Below are positions 1 to 11,639 of a DNA stretch of 64,000 nucleotides, one piece after another. The stretch lies in the NCBI RefSeq assembly GCF_029784155.1, contig NC_073691.1:57026217-57090216 (forward strand). The letters run 5' to 3'. This DNA is from Uranotaenia lowii (Eukaryota; Arthropoda; Insecta; Diptera; Culicidae). Each line of letters opens with the position of its first letter. Within the stretch, counting starts at the first letter, position 1. The position numbers were made by a program, and so were the translations under genes. The notes under the pieces are model-generated. The model searched no databases, was not told the DNA's origin, and saw only the letters and a list, made by a program, of their open reading frames with translations.

Positions 1-2354
1 CGGCCTTCTTCTCCTGCTGAAGTTTACTCTTTGCACGCTTCGGCTGTTCAGGAGATTTGCAATTTTTCTTCTGAAAACGACACAATCGTTGTTCTGGGGG
101 ACTATAATCTACCGGGACTTGTTTGGGTTTATGACGAGGAACTCAACTGTTATATACCCACCAATGCATCGACTGAAGCAGAGTCAACATTCACCGAAAC
201 GATGTTGGTTACTGGACTTAGACAAGTTAATTCTCTACGGAACGCAAATGACCGTATTCTTGATCTCGCTTTCGTTAGTGACACTTGTGACATTGAAGTG
301 ATTGAACCCCCTTCAAGTCTTTTGAGACCAGATGCACACCACAAGCCTTTCGTGCTCTGCGTTACCATTAATAATAACTGTGACTCACACTCTCCAACAA
401 ACTACGGTGAATTATAGCTCGACTTTGCAAGGTGTGACTATACTGTGTTGAATCAAAGTCTGTCTTCTATCAACTGGCTTGAGTTACTCGGTGACAAATC
501 AACGGACGACGCAACGGTGCTGTTTTACGGAAAGCTTTTTGATTTCATGAATAGGATCATTCCACGTAAGCGGAGACGTCTCAACACAACCAAACTTCCG
601 TGGTGGTCTTCTGAACTTCGTCATCTTCGAAATATTGTACGCAAGGCTCGAAAGCGTTTTCTACGTTCCAAGTCCCAACAGGATAAAGAAAGTCTAAGAC
701 AACTCGAAACTCGATACAACGGTTGCCTAGCCGTATCATTTCGTAGCTTTTTCGACCGAATGGAATTAAACTTGAAGGACAACCCATCTAGTTTCTGGGC
801 GTTTGTGATGAGCCGCAAGTCAAGCAACTGTATACCTGAGCAAATGAAGTACCACGAATTGTCCGCAGATTCAATTGAGGAATCGGCCAATCTGTTTGCC
901 GACTTCTTCAGCAGCGTGAACAATCCCAATTCACCCGAGCTTTCTGATGCGAGTAGACAGGGTATTCCTACGCATGACATTACGCTACCATCCTTTAACT
1001 TTACGCAACGTAATGTCCTATCCGAGCTGGAAAAGCTGAACATCAAAAAAGGTCCTGGAACTGATCTACTACCACCAGTATTCTTGAGGGAATGCGCAGA
1101 ATCATTGAAGCTGCCTATCTGTCTGCTTTTCAATCGTTCTCTTCACGAACGGAAGTTTCCTACGGTATGGAAGACCGCCTTAGATCCGGTTGTCGTAATT
1201 CCGTGGAAAATTACCGAGGAATTTCAATCCTGTGTTGCATAGCCAAAGTATTTGAGAGCATGGTTCACTCGGTGCTCTATAACGCCACTCGTCACTTGAT
1301 CTCTGACTATGAACACGGATTCATTAGGAAGCGATCCACAGTGTCAAACCTGATGTGTTACACCAACTTCCTATCAACCGAAATCGAGAAGCGTCGACAA
1401 GTGGATGCAGTCTACTTTGACTTTAGTAAGGCTTTCGACAAAGTTCCTCATAGACTCGCCATTGAAAAGCTGGTTCACATGGGTCTTCCCCCTTGGATGA
1501 TCGAATGGCTTCAATCGTATTTGACCGATCGAAGAACGTTTGTCAAGATCAATACATCACGTTCGCGTATTTTTTATTTGACCTCAGGTGTCCCGCAAGT
1601 ATTCTAGGCCCTTTGATATTTGTTCTTTTTGTGAACGATCTGGCTTTCCGTCTGAAATCCTGTATGCTGCTATATGCTGATGATCTTAAGATCTACAAAA
1701 TAATCTCATCGGTTCTAGATTGCCACACTCTTCAATCTGACATCGACGAGCTTCTCCTGTGGTGCTTTGAAAATGGGATGCAGTTGAACATAAAAAAATG
1801 CAAGTCCATAACTTTTAGTCGCCGTCAGTCCAATGTCTGCTTCGAGTACAGTATCAACGGTACCAGCATCGATCAAGTCAGCTCCATGAACGATCTGGGG
1901 GTCATCGTAGATAAAAAAAACTAACGTTCAGCGACCATATCAGTGCCATCACAGCGAAGGCTTTCTCTGTTCTTGGATTCGTGAGGCGCAATTCACAATC
2001 TTTTCAGTATGTATACACTCTTAAAGCTGTGTACTGTTCCTTGGTGAGAAGTGTTTTAGAGTATGCCGCTTGCGTGTGGGCTCCTTACCATACATCTTGG
2101 AGTCTTCGAATCGAAAGAGTGCAGCGATCATTCATTCGTTACGCTCTCAGGTCACTTCCGTGGAACGACCACATCAATCTTCCGGATTATGAGAGTCGGT
2201 GCGTGTTGATCAATTTAGAAACCCTCTCTTCTGCTTTTTGTGTTTGAATCCTCTGACCAGCTGTTTTCAGTGTTTTAATGTTGTGAACAATTTGTTTGAT
2301 TTTACTGTGTCCAAAACGATGTTTAAACATAGGATTAGGAACCTTAGATATTAA
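1..2354 (+). pseudogene. Endonuclease-reverse transcriptase ORF of element A, several frameshifts
   Basis: The frame is open from base 1 and encodes the C-terminal half of an EEP-type endonuclease: GDYNLPG near 98-120, then LDLAFVSD, then an RPDAHHKP block that supplies the conserved histidine region. A TAG at 415-417 interrupts it in the same frame, and translation then continues to 1242 through the basic linker. The frame changes near 1200 into the RT fingers and palm (VENYRGISILCC, then DFSKAFDKVPH near 1425). It changes again near 1600 inside the GVPQ motif, then carries GPLIFVLFVNDL and an intact YADDLKIY motif (about 1670-1695). A third shift falls at the A-run near 1913-1921. The remainder resembles the thumb and C-terminal domain common to the family (LEYAACVWAP). 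In a live element this protein nicks the target and copies the RNA at the nick. This copy cannot make it. Confidence 0.85.
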
Positions 2355-2410
2355 GATCAGTCTGTATGATATTTGAATCCAAGACGGTGTGTGAAATAAA
2401 TAAACTTTCA
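1..2410 (+). mobile_element. Non-LTR retrotransposon A (jockey/CR1 type), decayed
   Basis: The element enters from the left window edge already inside its endonuclease domain, so its 5' end is not visible. It runs through endonuclease, linker, reverse transcriptase and C-terminal region to a stop at about 2354, followed by a short AT-rich tail containing AATAAA near 2398. The order endonuclease then RT, and RT motifs such as DFSKAFDKVPH and YADD, are those of jockey/CR1-superfamily LINEs. Assignment to a clade is inference. The 3' boundary is estimated from the end of recognisable coding sequence and the AATAAA; no target duplication was found. Confidence 0.85.
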
Positions 2411-2743
2411 GAAGCCCTGAAGATCTTAAGTGAAGTCGTGGTAATCAAGATGCTCTCAATAGGACAGCCTGCATCGACAGGCAAGTATAGGTTGTCCTTT
2501 GGAACTTTTCCACCGCTTGACGCTTTCTCGGTTTCCAGTCATACAAATAGCGCTGGTCCAGCCAGTATTACTTCGGCAACCATCCGCCAACGAGAACATC
2601 TCCAACTATTCTGGGGTTTCTGAACAGGGACGCAACAAGCTTCGGAGACCCCTGAGCCCTTCGACTCAGTCGCGCTGATTCCAGCCAGCGTCATCAGTCG
2701 TCCCAGCACTGAGTTCGTCTGCGGCGAAGGAGTTCTCCAGCCT

Positions 2744-5548
2744 GTGAATTCAGGCAAGTATGGTACCCCTGATTGCATTCCTGTGCCTGATGATGTTCTA
2801 CCTTCCAGTGCACATTTCTTCAGATCCGCTCCGGATCCTTTAGATTCCATAACCCTTTACTGCCAGAATGTCTCCCAGCGCAGCTCATCGACAACAATTC
2901 CTGGTGCGATCTGGATGTATGGATTCGCATTGATCTTGTTGATCGAAAATTGTACGTATGTGTACTGTACCTGCCACCCGATCGCTCAAGAGATGTTGCC
3001 CTCGCGGAGTCGTTTTCTCGCTGCATCTTCGGAGCCAGGTTTGAAGTGGTGCTCCAACCATGGCAGCTTTCTGCACCCGGACCCAGCACCCTCTACTTTT
3101 ACTCCCTGAGTGCAGCGACCCTGCGCCAGATCAACGGCTTGGTGAACGAATATAGTCGTACGCTGGACCTCTGCTTTGCCAATGTTGGATCCCGTTTACC
3201 GATCATCGAATTCGCTCCTGCACCGCTTGTTAAAGTAGCTCCACATCACCCTGCTCTATTGGCATCACTTGAAGTAACTGGGCTGAACGCTACAGTAAAA
3301 AAACAGCGACCTTCTACCTTGACTTTAGGAATGCTAACTTCGACGACATCTCTCACATTCTGAGCACTATCGACTTGGTATCTGAGCTTGATCTATCAAA
3401 TCCCAACGCTGCCGCTGATACCTTCTCACACATTCTGGATTATGTCGTCGATCGCCACGTTCCAAAACGTTCTAGCGGCGGAAATATGCGAATCCCCTGG
3501 ATCACGATTGAACTGCGACAACTGAAGACGGCAAAAAGATGTGCTCTTCGAAACTACAAGAAGCAAAAATCATCCTACACTAAGGATATAAATCGTAAAC
3601 TTAACTTTGTTTATAAAAAAAAGCAAGTGAACGTTGTTACCATAACCACAGAAAACAGACGTACAAGCTCGAACAAAAAACCGTCAAAAAAGTGTGTAAA
3701 ATTTCAAAACCAAAACCAAAAAAATACGTTAGAACTGACTGCAAACAGTGCCATCTATTGCGCCATTCAAGAGTTACAAATCAAGTTTAAAGTACCCAGT
3801 TTTCGAAAAGGCGTAATCGTAGCCAAAAACAAAAATTAGTTCAAAAAGGGTGTTGTGATTTTTACACAAGTTTCGAGGGCTAGTTTGTACGTCTGTTCTC
3901 TGTGCCATAACTACTTACGTCGCGTACAACTTAATCACAAGTCTTGCCCAAAATCGTTTTAGAAACACGTAAATAGTCAGTGAAATGAACCTGGTATACC
4001 TTCAAACATGTTTCTGGACGGCATTACGGCGAACTCTGATCGTGGAATCGCCGATCTCTTCGCCCAAACATTTTCAAGTATCTTCACTTCAGCTTCAACA
4101 TCCCCAGAACATTCAGCTAGCGCTGTCAGGAACGTTTCGCCATTGTGCTTTTCGATAAATGGTATTGAAATCGAGGTAGCAGTCATCTCTAGAGCACCAT
4201 CGAAACACAAGAATTCCTGTTCTACGGGCCCGGACGGGATACCAGCTGCTTTTTAAAAATGTTTAATGCCTGTTTGACCCCTATTCGGCTCATTTTTTCA
4301 AGCTTCGCTTGATAGATTCCCTCTACTATGGAAGGAAGCTTGCCAAACTATTTGAATTGGTGGTTTTGGATCCTATTTTCCACGTCCTGAAAAAATAACA
4401 TCTCCAATGATCAACACGGATTCATGCCCGAACGCAATAAGCAATTTGCAAACATTTACTTCTGTTGTGCATGAAAATTTTGCTGCCAAATCTCAAACTG
4501 ATACAATCTAAACCGATCTGTCCGCAGCATTCGACAAGATGAATCATAAAATCGCCATCGGAAAACTCGAACGCTTAGAATTCTGTGGTACTCTACTCGG
4601 CTGGTTCCGCAGCTACTTAACTGGACGTAAATTGATTGTTCGAACGGGTGATACCTTTTCCAGGCATTTCCCTGCCACCTCCGGTGTGCCCCAAGGTAGC
4701 CATATAGGACCGATTATTTTCCTAATTTATTTCTACGACGTGTTGTCACTCCTCGACGTCCCCAAACTTTGCTACGCTGATGAGCTGAAACTATTTTTAA
4801 CTGCGATATTAACTGCCTGCCATTAAACCGTAGCAAATGTGCAGTCATCAGCTTTTCTCGTAAGCAGCAGCCTTCAATTTCGGAGTACTTCCCTGGAGGC
4901 GAACCCATCTCATGTGTGAACCACGTTAAGGATCTTGGCGTAACTACAGATCAGCACCTGGAATTCGAGGCACACACCAAATACGTGATTGACAAAGCAT
5001 CCAGAAGTCTCGGTTTCATCTTCAGAGTGGCGAAGGACTTCAAGGACGTGTATTGCCTGAAAAGCTCATACTGCAGTATTGTTCGTTCCATCCTTGAATA
5101 CGCATCAGCTGTCTGGTGTCCCTGCTACCAGAACGGTTTCGATCGGCTCGAGGCTATTCAGCGGCGATTCTTACGATATGCCCTTAGACACCTGAACTGG
5201 CAAGACCCTTATCGCTTGCCTAGCTACGAAAATCGATGCCGACTCATAGATATCGATACGCTTCAAGCCCGCAGACAAGCATCACTTGCCTCATTTGTCG
5301 CCGACCTCCTGATATCGCGAATTGACTGTCTCACGCTACTGAAGGCTATTTCGCTTAGTGTACGACCACGTGGATTTAGAAATCAGGTTCTTCAATTGTA
5401 CATTCCCATTCGAATGAACAATGACGGAGCTAACAGCGCCCTCATCGGTGCAATAAAATCGTTCAACCGTTTTTCGGAGCATTTTGACTTCGACCTTTCG
5501 AGGGATGTTTTTCGAAGAAAAGTGAGCAGGGACTTGAGAACCCCATAG
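2744..5548 (+). pseudogene. Endonuclease-RT ORF of element B, multiply broken
   Basis: Recognisable pieces in order are: an endonuclease start (TLYCQNVS near 2856) that then loses a segment; an endonuclease middle and C-terminus (CVLYLPPDRS near 2960, LDLCFANVGS near 3165, APHHPALL near 3240); a basic linker up to about 3640; the TIR insertion; RT fingers (4008-4256, STGPDGIPAAF); RT palm (4539-4826, SGVPQGSHIGPIIF then YADELKLF); and the C-terminal domain (4916-5548, ILEYASAVWCP). The catalytic YADD reads YADE here, and there are several frame changes and a stop at 4254-4256. The usual role would be target-primed reverse transcription; this copy is dead. Confidence 0.8.
3647..3904. mobile_element. 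Small TIR element (MITE), 258 bp, 7-bp TSD CCATAAC
   Basis: The ends are inverted: the left begins CACAGAAAACAGACGTACAA and the right end read in reverse begins CACAGAGAACAGACGTACAA. The flanks carry a perfect 7-bp duplication CCATAAC (3640-3646 and 3905-3911). Removing the element rejoins the coding region of element B. A second full-length relative lies at 16598-16811 in the opposite orientation, inside another RT fragment. It encodes no transposase. The superfamily is not assigned, because a 7-bp duplication is not the hallmark of the commonest families; P-type or an atypical hAT relative are possible. Confidence 0.85.
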
Positions 5549-5595
5549 TTAGTTTTTCGAAGAAAAGTGATTAGGGCCTTGAGAACCCCATAGTT
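5507..5595 (+). repeat. Two-copy 45-bp tandem repeat at the 3' end of element B
   Basis: The segment from GTTTTTCGAAG to CCCCATAGTTA occurs at 5507-5551 and again at 5552-5595 with a few substitutions. It includes the ORF stop codon at 5546-5548, so the terminal coding segment was duplicated into the 3' UTR. Confidence 0.85.
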
Positions 5596-5624
5596 AGATT
5601 GAAATGTTTTGTTTTTAGCTTTAA

Positions 5625-8600
5625 TTTTGTTATTTGTTTATTTTCATCAACAAATCACATATTGATCCAAATGATAGGTTAAAAATTTCACGGAATTTAC
5701 CCTATACTATACTTAAAGCACTAAGGATTCTTCTTCGGAATAATTCCCTCGAAACGTCAAAATCAAAATGGTCGGAGAAGCGGTTAAACGTCCTTATTGC
5801 ACCAATTAGCACTGTATTAGCTCCGTAGTTATTCTGCCGAAGAGGAGCAAAGAGCTGAAGATCACGATTCCTCAAGCCTCGAGATCGCACGCTGAGTTGA
5901 AGTACTTCTAGCAGTGCAAGGCAGTCGGTTCTCGACGGAAGCAGATCGGCAACAATACAGGCCCGTATTACGGTCCGGCGAGCCTGCAGCGTGTCGATGT
6001 CGATAAGGTGGCAGCGGCTTTCGTAGCTGGGGAGTCGGAACGGGTCTTGCCAGTTCAGGTTCCGGAGAGCGAAGCGCAGAAAACGCCTCTGGATGGCCTC
6101 GATACGCTCCGAGCCATTTTGGTTTTAGGGGCACCATACAGCCGAGGTTTATTCGAGAGACGATCGAACCAAGCTGCAGTAAAGACTCTTGAGACAATAA
6201 ATATCCTTAAAGTCTTTTGTCATGCGGAATAAAAGACCCAGGCATCTGGAAGCTTTATCGACGATGTAGTTTGTGTGGATCTTGAAATCCAGCCGTTTGT
6301 CCAGGATCACACCAAGGTCTTTCACATGCTCAACTCGTGCAATTGTCTCATGTCCAAGAAAGTAGCGGTAGCCGCTTGCGTGAAAACGAAATTACCGTAC
6401 ATTTGTTGCGATTCAAGGGAAGGCAATTGACATCACACCAGGCGGCGATGATTTTAAACTGGCTCGTTTACATCTTCGGGGCTATTGATGGATTGAAACA
6501 ATTTCAAGCCGTCGGCATACGCCAGTTTTGGTCCATCGAGAAGCAGCAGCACGTCGTTGAAGTAGATCAGGAATATGATGGGTCCTAGGTGGCTCCCTTG
6601 AGGTACTCCAGAAGAGGCAGGGAATTGATTGGAAAATGATTCACCTGATCGTACAACAAGTTTCCGTCCTACCAGTTAGCTATGGAACCATTCCGCAAAT
6701 ACCGATACGATCTAGTTTGACTATGGCTATTTTGTGGTTTACCTTGTCGAAAGCTGCGGTCAGGTCGGTGTAGATTATGTCGATTAGAGATCCCATGGCA
6801 AAACTGTCTTGCACGGAAGATGTGAACGTCAACAGGTTTGTTGTAGTAGAGCGTTTGGGCATGAATCCATGTTGTTCGTTAGAGAAATAAAAATTGCAAT
6901 ACAAGAAAAATGGACCTAATACAACCAGCTCAAACAGTTTGGCGATCGCACATAGGGCAGAAATACCGCGATAATTGTTTACGTTCCTCCTGTCACCTTT
7001 TTTGTAGACCGGAAACATGTAAGCCTCTTTCCAAATGGAAGAGAACGTGGATTCCGTGAGCGATGATTGGAAGATTCGTTTTATAGGAATCAGCATATGT
7101 GATATATAGCGTTTTAGAAAAGTCGCTGGGATGCAATGCGGACCTGCAGAAACACTGGATTTCAGCTTAGCAGTTGCCTTCAAGACGGTTTCATCATCGA
7201 TTACGATGTGATGAAAGGAAGTGCTCTGACGTGGGGCGTTACTAGCCGCCATAGTCAACTGGTCCGTGGATATTGAACCAGAATCAAAAGTACTACGGAA
7301 TTTGTCAGCGAAGAGGTTACAAATATCAAGGTCCGAGGTCGCCGACTTGTCTTCCAAAAACATGTAGGTCGGTAAGCCCGATTTTTCCGTTAGTCCTTAA
7401 TGTACTGCCAAAACGATTTGGGTCTAGTTTTAAAACCACACTGAATCCGGATAAGGTAGCCCTGGTAACCACGCGTGCATACTATTTTATAAGCTGCGTT
7501 AAGTTTGCGATATTGGTTTTTGGCGTGGAGAGACTTGTGCTTCAAGTAGTAGCGGAGGGCTTTGTTCTTGAGTACTTTCATTTGTCGCAACTCTTTCGTG
7601 ACCCAGGGAGCACGTAGGTCAGAGGCTGCTGAGCGTTTTGGTACGTGAAGATCGATGATGTAGTTGATGATATGGGAGAACTTCATAGCAGCGGCGTTTG
7701 GATCGGAAGATTCGAGTTCAGAATTCCAATCGATGGCGTCAAGCGTTTGTGAAATAGCGACAAAATCGGCGTTCTTGAAATCGAGAAAAAAGCATACCGG
7801 CTTCTTGATAGGAGTCACAACTTCAGAGATTTCAAGCGAAAGCAGCAGAGCCGGGTGGTGAGGAACAAGCTTAACCAGAGGCGCAGGAGCCAGTTCAATC
7901 GTAGCCAATTGGGATCCGTCGTTAACAAAACAGAGATCGAGCAAGCGACCATTCTCATTCTCGACGTTGTTAATTTGTCGGAGAGTTGCTGTGCTGAGTG
8001 AGTCGAGGATCAAACTAGAGGGCGTAGTAAATGAAGATCTCGCTGGATCAGCAAACAAAAAACCGCACTGGGAGAAACACCATTTAAATCCGGGCAGGTT
8101 GAAGTCGCCAATAATAAGAATGTCGTCCTCGGGAACAGTAAGGGAACACAACCGGGAAAGGCCGCGGGAAAACGACTCTGCGAAGACCGCGCTTTTGGCA
8201 CGATCAGGAGGTAGGTATAAAACCCCAACAAAGAGCTTTCGAGTACCCAGATCGATACGGATCGACACTAAATAATTCCTGATCGTTCCATGATTCGTCG
8301 TCGATTGGAGTGGCTGAAACACCGGATCGGATGGCAATCAGAACACCCCCGCCGGTGGATTTAGTACTGTTGTGGGAATCTCGGTCACGCCGGAACACTG
8401 TGTAGTCGGAGCTAAAAACCTGACTGGTAATTTCTGTCGTTCAGCCAGGTTTCGGTGAAAGCCACAATATCGTAGCTGGAGCATGAGGTGGCTAGCAGAT
8501 ATTCGTTGACGCAGGAGTTGATACCGCTGACATTTTGGTAGTAGATATTTAGTTGATCTCGTGACCCGACATACACACCGGATCGTCGTTCACTGGAACG

Positions 8601-8830
8601 GAAAAATCCATCACGGAGGGGAAGGTCGACGAAAGTTGAATACTTGCCTGTCAGTGCAGGCTGGAGAACCCCATTGCCGCTAACGAACTCAGGGCCAGGA
8701 CGACTGATGCCGCTGGCTGGAATCGGCGCGACTGAGTCGAAGGGCTCCGAGGTCTCCGTAAAGGCTGGCTCGTTGCGTCCCGGTGAAGAAGCCCGTGAAG
8801 AAGCGAGGAATTGAGGATGCTCATGAAAGG
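5625..8830 (-). mobile_element. Non-LTR retrotransposon C (same family as B), minus strand
   Basis: Read on the minus strand, this copy runs from the 5' region near 8830, through the endonuclease (about 8560-7640), linker (to about 7390), RT (7363-6560) and a C-terminal domain ending at 5702. The 3' tail, near 5640, contains AATAAACAAATAAC. It shares its 5' sequence, its coding order and many residues with element B, so the two are copies of one family in opposite orientation. The 5' limit is set where the homology with B ends. Confidence 0.8.
5702..8560 (-). pseudogene. Endonuclease-RT ORF of element C, broken
   Basis: The endonuclease start is recognisable in reverse near 8550 (IYYQNVSGINS, TETWLND). 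The longest intact piece is 8337-7390 and contains VGVLYLPPDRA, IIGDFNLPGF (a GDFN catalytic block), LDLCFVNDGSQL and the terminal VPHHPALL. The RT fingers and palm follow at 7363-6680 (SAGPHCIPATF, YKKGDRRNVNNYRGIS, YTDLTAAFDKVNH). A frame change near 6680 leads to SGVPQGSHLGP and a YADG version of the catalytic YADD. The C-terminal part is fragmented, ending with an FDVSREL piece at 5702-5890. The missing second aspartate and the shifts make it inactive. Confidence 0.8.
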
Positions 8831-8859
8831 CCAGATGATGATTTTAAGTAATCTTTTGG

Positions 8860-9200
8860 ATCAAAATGTGATCCGTTGATCAGAAATAAATTACAAATAA
8901 CCTTTTGAAGGCCTAATGACTTGCTGAAAGCTTGAAGACATTTTTAAGGCCTGGCGACCTTCTGTTGAACTGATGATCCTATGTGTGCCTGAAGATCTTC
9001 TAAAAGCCAACCACCAGCTGTTGACCTAAGGCACTTCTAAATGTTTTATTGACTTTTCCAGGGCCTGATGACCTTCTCAAAGTTGGACAATCTTTAAAGG
9101 GCCAGACGTGATTCCCGATCTCCTGACTTATTCTAAAGACCTGAAACAACTTTTTAAGTCCCGATGATCTCCTGAAGGCTTGACGACCCTATGAGAGCCT
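8860..9200. repeat. Degenerate tandem repeat with a GGCCTGATGACCTTCTGAA-like unit
   Basis: Variants of the pattern GCCTGATGACCTTCT, followed by an A-rich spacer, recur many times: for example at about 8910, 8950, 8985, 9071, 9155 and 9180. Spacing is irregular, roughly 25-45 bp, and each copy has many substitutions, as expected of an old minisatellite. No reading frame is maintained. Confidence 0.5.
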
Positions 9201-9309
9201 CAGAGAGAAATCTCAGAAAAACAAATAACATGTAGCTCAAATGATCTTTTGCAGGACTCACTACTTTCTTAGTGCCTCAAATTCATTTGACCAAAAGGTC
9301 ATAAGCGGT

Positions 9310-9690
9310 CAACTTGGGATTTTTTCCGATTCACCTTATACATAATTCAAAATGAACTGTAAATAGTACTGAAGTCACAAAACGGCTGAAACCTCCAAAA
9401 AATCCAAAATATCGAGCAACTGGGTATGTTTTTCTAGAGTCGAGTCTAGAGCCTAGAACAATGGCACAATGGCACAGCCATTGCTATTATTGACCCTTAG
9501 CCTCAAAACTCTTTCAACATGAATGTTTTAGCAAATTTGACATCTGTATTTCGTTGTTTTCACGCTAAGTTGAAATTACCCCAAATTTATACCATAGGAC
9601 AGTTTAATATTTCCACATTCCCTTTGAATGTAATGTACGATCAATAAAAATTTAGTAAAATCAATCCACTCACCGTTAGCCGATCGGATC
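9310..9690. other. No recognisable feature
   Basis: AT-rich sequence with a small TCTAGA-containing repeat near 9436-9454 and no supported gene. Confidence 0.5.
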
Positions 9691-10020
9691 GGCACTGCTG
9701 CTCCCTAGGGTCCATCTCCATGATGGATTAGGTGCTGTGTTGTAATCGCAGGATGGCAGGCTGCCAGCAAAGAGGTTGGGTTTGGCTATGTGAACACTCC
9801 TGTCCGTCGAACGCCATGGAAGATGCAGTGTTGTGCTGCGTTGGACCAGTTGCATCCCCGGGGGGAAGCGTTGCCAATTTTCGCCCCCTGGGTAGCGTCC
9901 CGGCCATGGTAGATTGATGTGTTGGTGGTGGTGGTCAGATGATGACGACTCGTTGGGCGTGACGTGCATCGGAGTGTTCGCCAAGGGATCGTTGCAAGGG
10001 AAAGCCACACAATGTTCTAC
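9690..10020 (-). other. GC-richer island, possible exon of the minus-strand gene
   Basis: This segment is clearly more GC-rich than its surroundings. On the minus strand it is open from about 10008 to 9676 (His- and Pro-rich, with an HHHQH run) but has no ATG start. Just beyond its stop the minus strand reads ACG then GTGAGTGG, a good splice donor. On the plus strand a GTAAGTTTT donor lies at about 10032. It may be an untranslated or alternative exon of the gene whose terminal exon lies at 11117-11528, or chance. RNA data would decide. Confidence 0.25.
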
Positions 10021-10084
10021 TTATGATATGGGGTAAGTTTTTTTTTTAAATCGATTGTACGCGGTTCACACTTTTTCTTTTTAG

Positions 10085-11116
10085 TTAGGAGAAAGCGGTT
10101 GATTTATTCAGTTAACTAGCTTATTGTTCTAATCCTACGGCTACGATTGGTGATGATTTTATGACGAGGGTTTTTTTTTATGAATAAGCTTATCGTTAAG
10201 TTTTCAGTTTGTGTTCTTACGACTGTTTTCCTTCTTCTTTTCGTTTAGCTAATTTCGTTTTGTACTCGGAAACTCTACGGATCATTTACATGTTTTGCTT
10301 TTGTAGTTTAGCGGTTTTTTTAGTTTGGATAAATTGGTGGTGTTATATCATGTTTTTTTTGTTGATTTTGATTTTCGTTAGAGAGTAGAAAACTACTGAT
10401 GAACGAGGCGACTACGAGGTTTATCGGAATGCAAAACACTACGGAAGCAAAAAACTTTAAACAGTCTAGCGTCGAAACGTTCTGTATCTCGGTAGCAAAA
10501 TGCTCATCTTTTAGCGGCAAAGTTTCGATAGCAATTTTATTCAGCTTAGATTTTATGTTCGTTTGTACACTTACCAGCTACTTATTAGATCATCTCTACT
10601 GTCTGTTGATTGATAACGATATGTTAGCTTTTGTTCATCGGCATTTCGATAATAATACTCTCATTTGTTTAAAATACTGCTCATTAGAGTTTAGATATTT
10701 GGAAGTTATTCTTTTGATTTAGAAAAACAGTTAACCTGAATTGCTCTGCTACGCTTGGAGTAACGTTATTATCATTTGATTATTATCTTATTTGCTTATC
10801 AGTACTGCTTATCGAACTTTACATGATATTTGCAGATTATATGTCCCGGTTGTCTTAATTTTGATTTCATTTCTTTGATTCCTCTCTAGCTTGATTCCAA
10901 CATTGGGTGGAATAGCGACGGAAACTAAATAATTTTTGCACGATTTTACAAATGATATTTGGTTGGGTTTTTTTTTTCAGTGGGTGGGTTATTATTAGTA
11001 ACTTGTTGTTGATTTTTTACATATGTGTGTTTCCCTTGATTCAAGCTCGTATGACGAATGTACAAGTATTAGTTGCGTATTGCGATAGGTTTGAAGTTTT
11101 AAAAACGGACGACAAT
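10085..11116 (-). other. Probable 3' UTR of the minus-strand gene, with candidate poly(A) signals
   Basis: The sequence directly downstream of the 11117 stop codon on the minus strand is AT-rich without a coding signature. Reverse-strand AATAAA signals occur near 10536-10541 and at 10103-10108, so a 3' UTR of about 0.6 to 1.0 kb is plausible. The extent is inference. Confidence 0.4.
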
Positions 11117-11528
11117 TCAGCAGTAGAAGCAACCGCTGTCACTTTCCAGCTGCTGCTGGTTCTGGTCATCCGACTTATTCCGGTGGAAGGCCCAAACATA
11201 CCTGCGCAATGATTCGACCTTGCGGTAGTCGAGCGGTTCTTTAGACTCGTGATGGGAGATGCCGAGTCCAATGCCGCCGGACCCGATTCCATTGAGGGTC
11301 GGTGGATAGCCGTTCGGAGTGCCGGAGCCGCCTCTCGATGACGAAGACGGCTCTCGGTGGTAGCGGCTCGTGCTCCGATTCGAGTAGATCGGAGGAATCG
11401 CGGGTGGCGAAGACATTACGAGCGGCGGCGGCGGCTGCAGCGGATGACGATCGTTTTCGTTTTTCGGGATCAAAAATTCTTCGGCTGGTTTCGGCGTAGC
11501 AGAGGGTGACTGATTTGCTGGATAGATC
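11117..11528 (-). CDS. Terminal coding exon of an unrecognised host gene
   Basis: On the minus strand a pyrimidine-rich acceptor (TTTCTCCTCCAATTCCAG) ends at 11529 and opens a frame of about 136 codons ending in TGA at 11117-11119. The protein part is low in complexity: a proline run (PPPPL), serine-, glycine- and asparagine-rich stretches, then a more ordered tail rich in charged residues (KVESLRRYVWAFHRNK) and a Gln-rich run. It ends in SGCFYC, where the two cysteines could be lipidated, but that is inference. Codon use is GC-rich compared with the neighbouring transposons, which supports a real host exon. The upstream exons must lie at higher coordinates or were not recognised. I do not recognise the gene. 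Confidence 0.6.
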
Positions 11529-11639
11529 CTGGAATTGGAGGAGAAAGGCAACAAGTTAGTACCAGAATATTAAAAAAAATGATTGAAACTTATGTCATGT
11601 TGCATATTTGAAGAAACATGTGAAATTGGAAAAAGTCAG

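Larger units (their letters stand above)
2440..5625 (+). mobile_element. Non-LTR retrotransposon B (jockey/CR1 type), decayed, host of a 7-bp-TSD TIR element
   Basis: This is a second, different jockey/CR1-type element on the plus strand, starting just downstream of element A. It is homologous to element C (minus strand, 5625-8830): both share a 5' stretch around GGGACGCAAC (2627 here) and the whole coding order. The exact 5' end is uncertain because homology with C starts only at about 2627. It is interrupted by a TIR element at 3647-3904. B and C meet tail to tail near 5600-5640, giving a long but diverged inverted repeat. Confidence 0.8.

Noticed and set aside
10320..10722. ORFs on both strands in 10320-10722
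   Set aside because: They lie in the presumed 3' UTR; the hydrophobic plus-strand frame has no upstream structure and is AT-biased.
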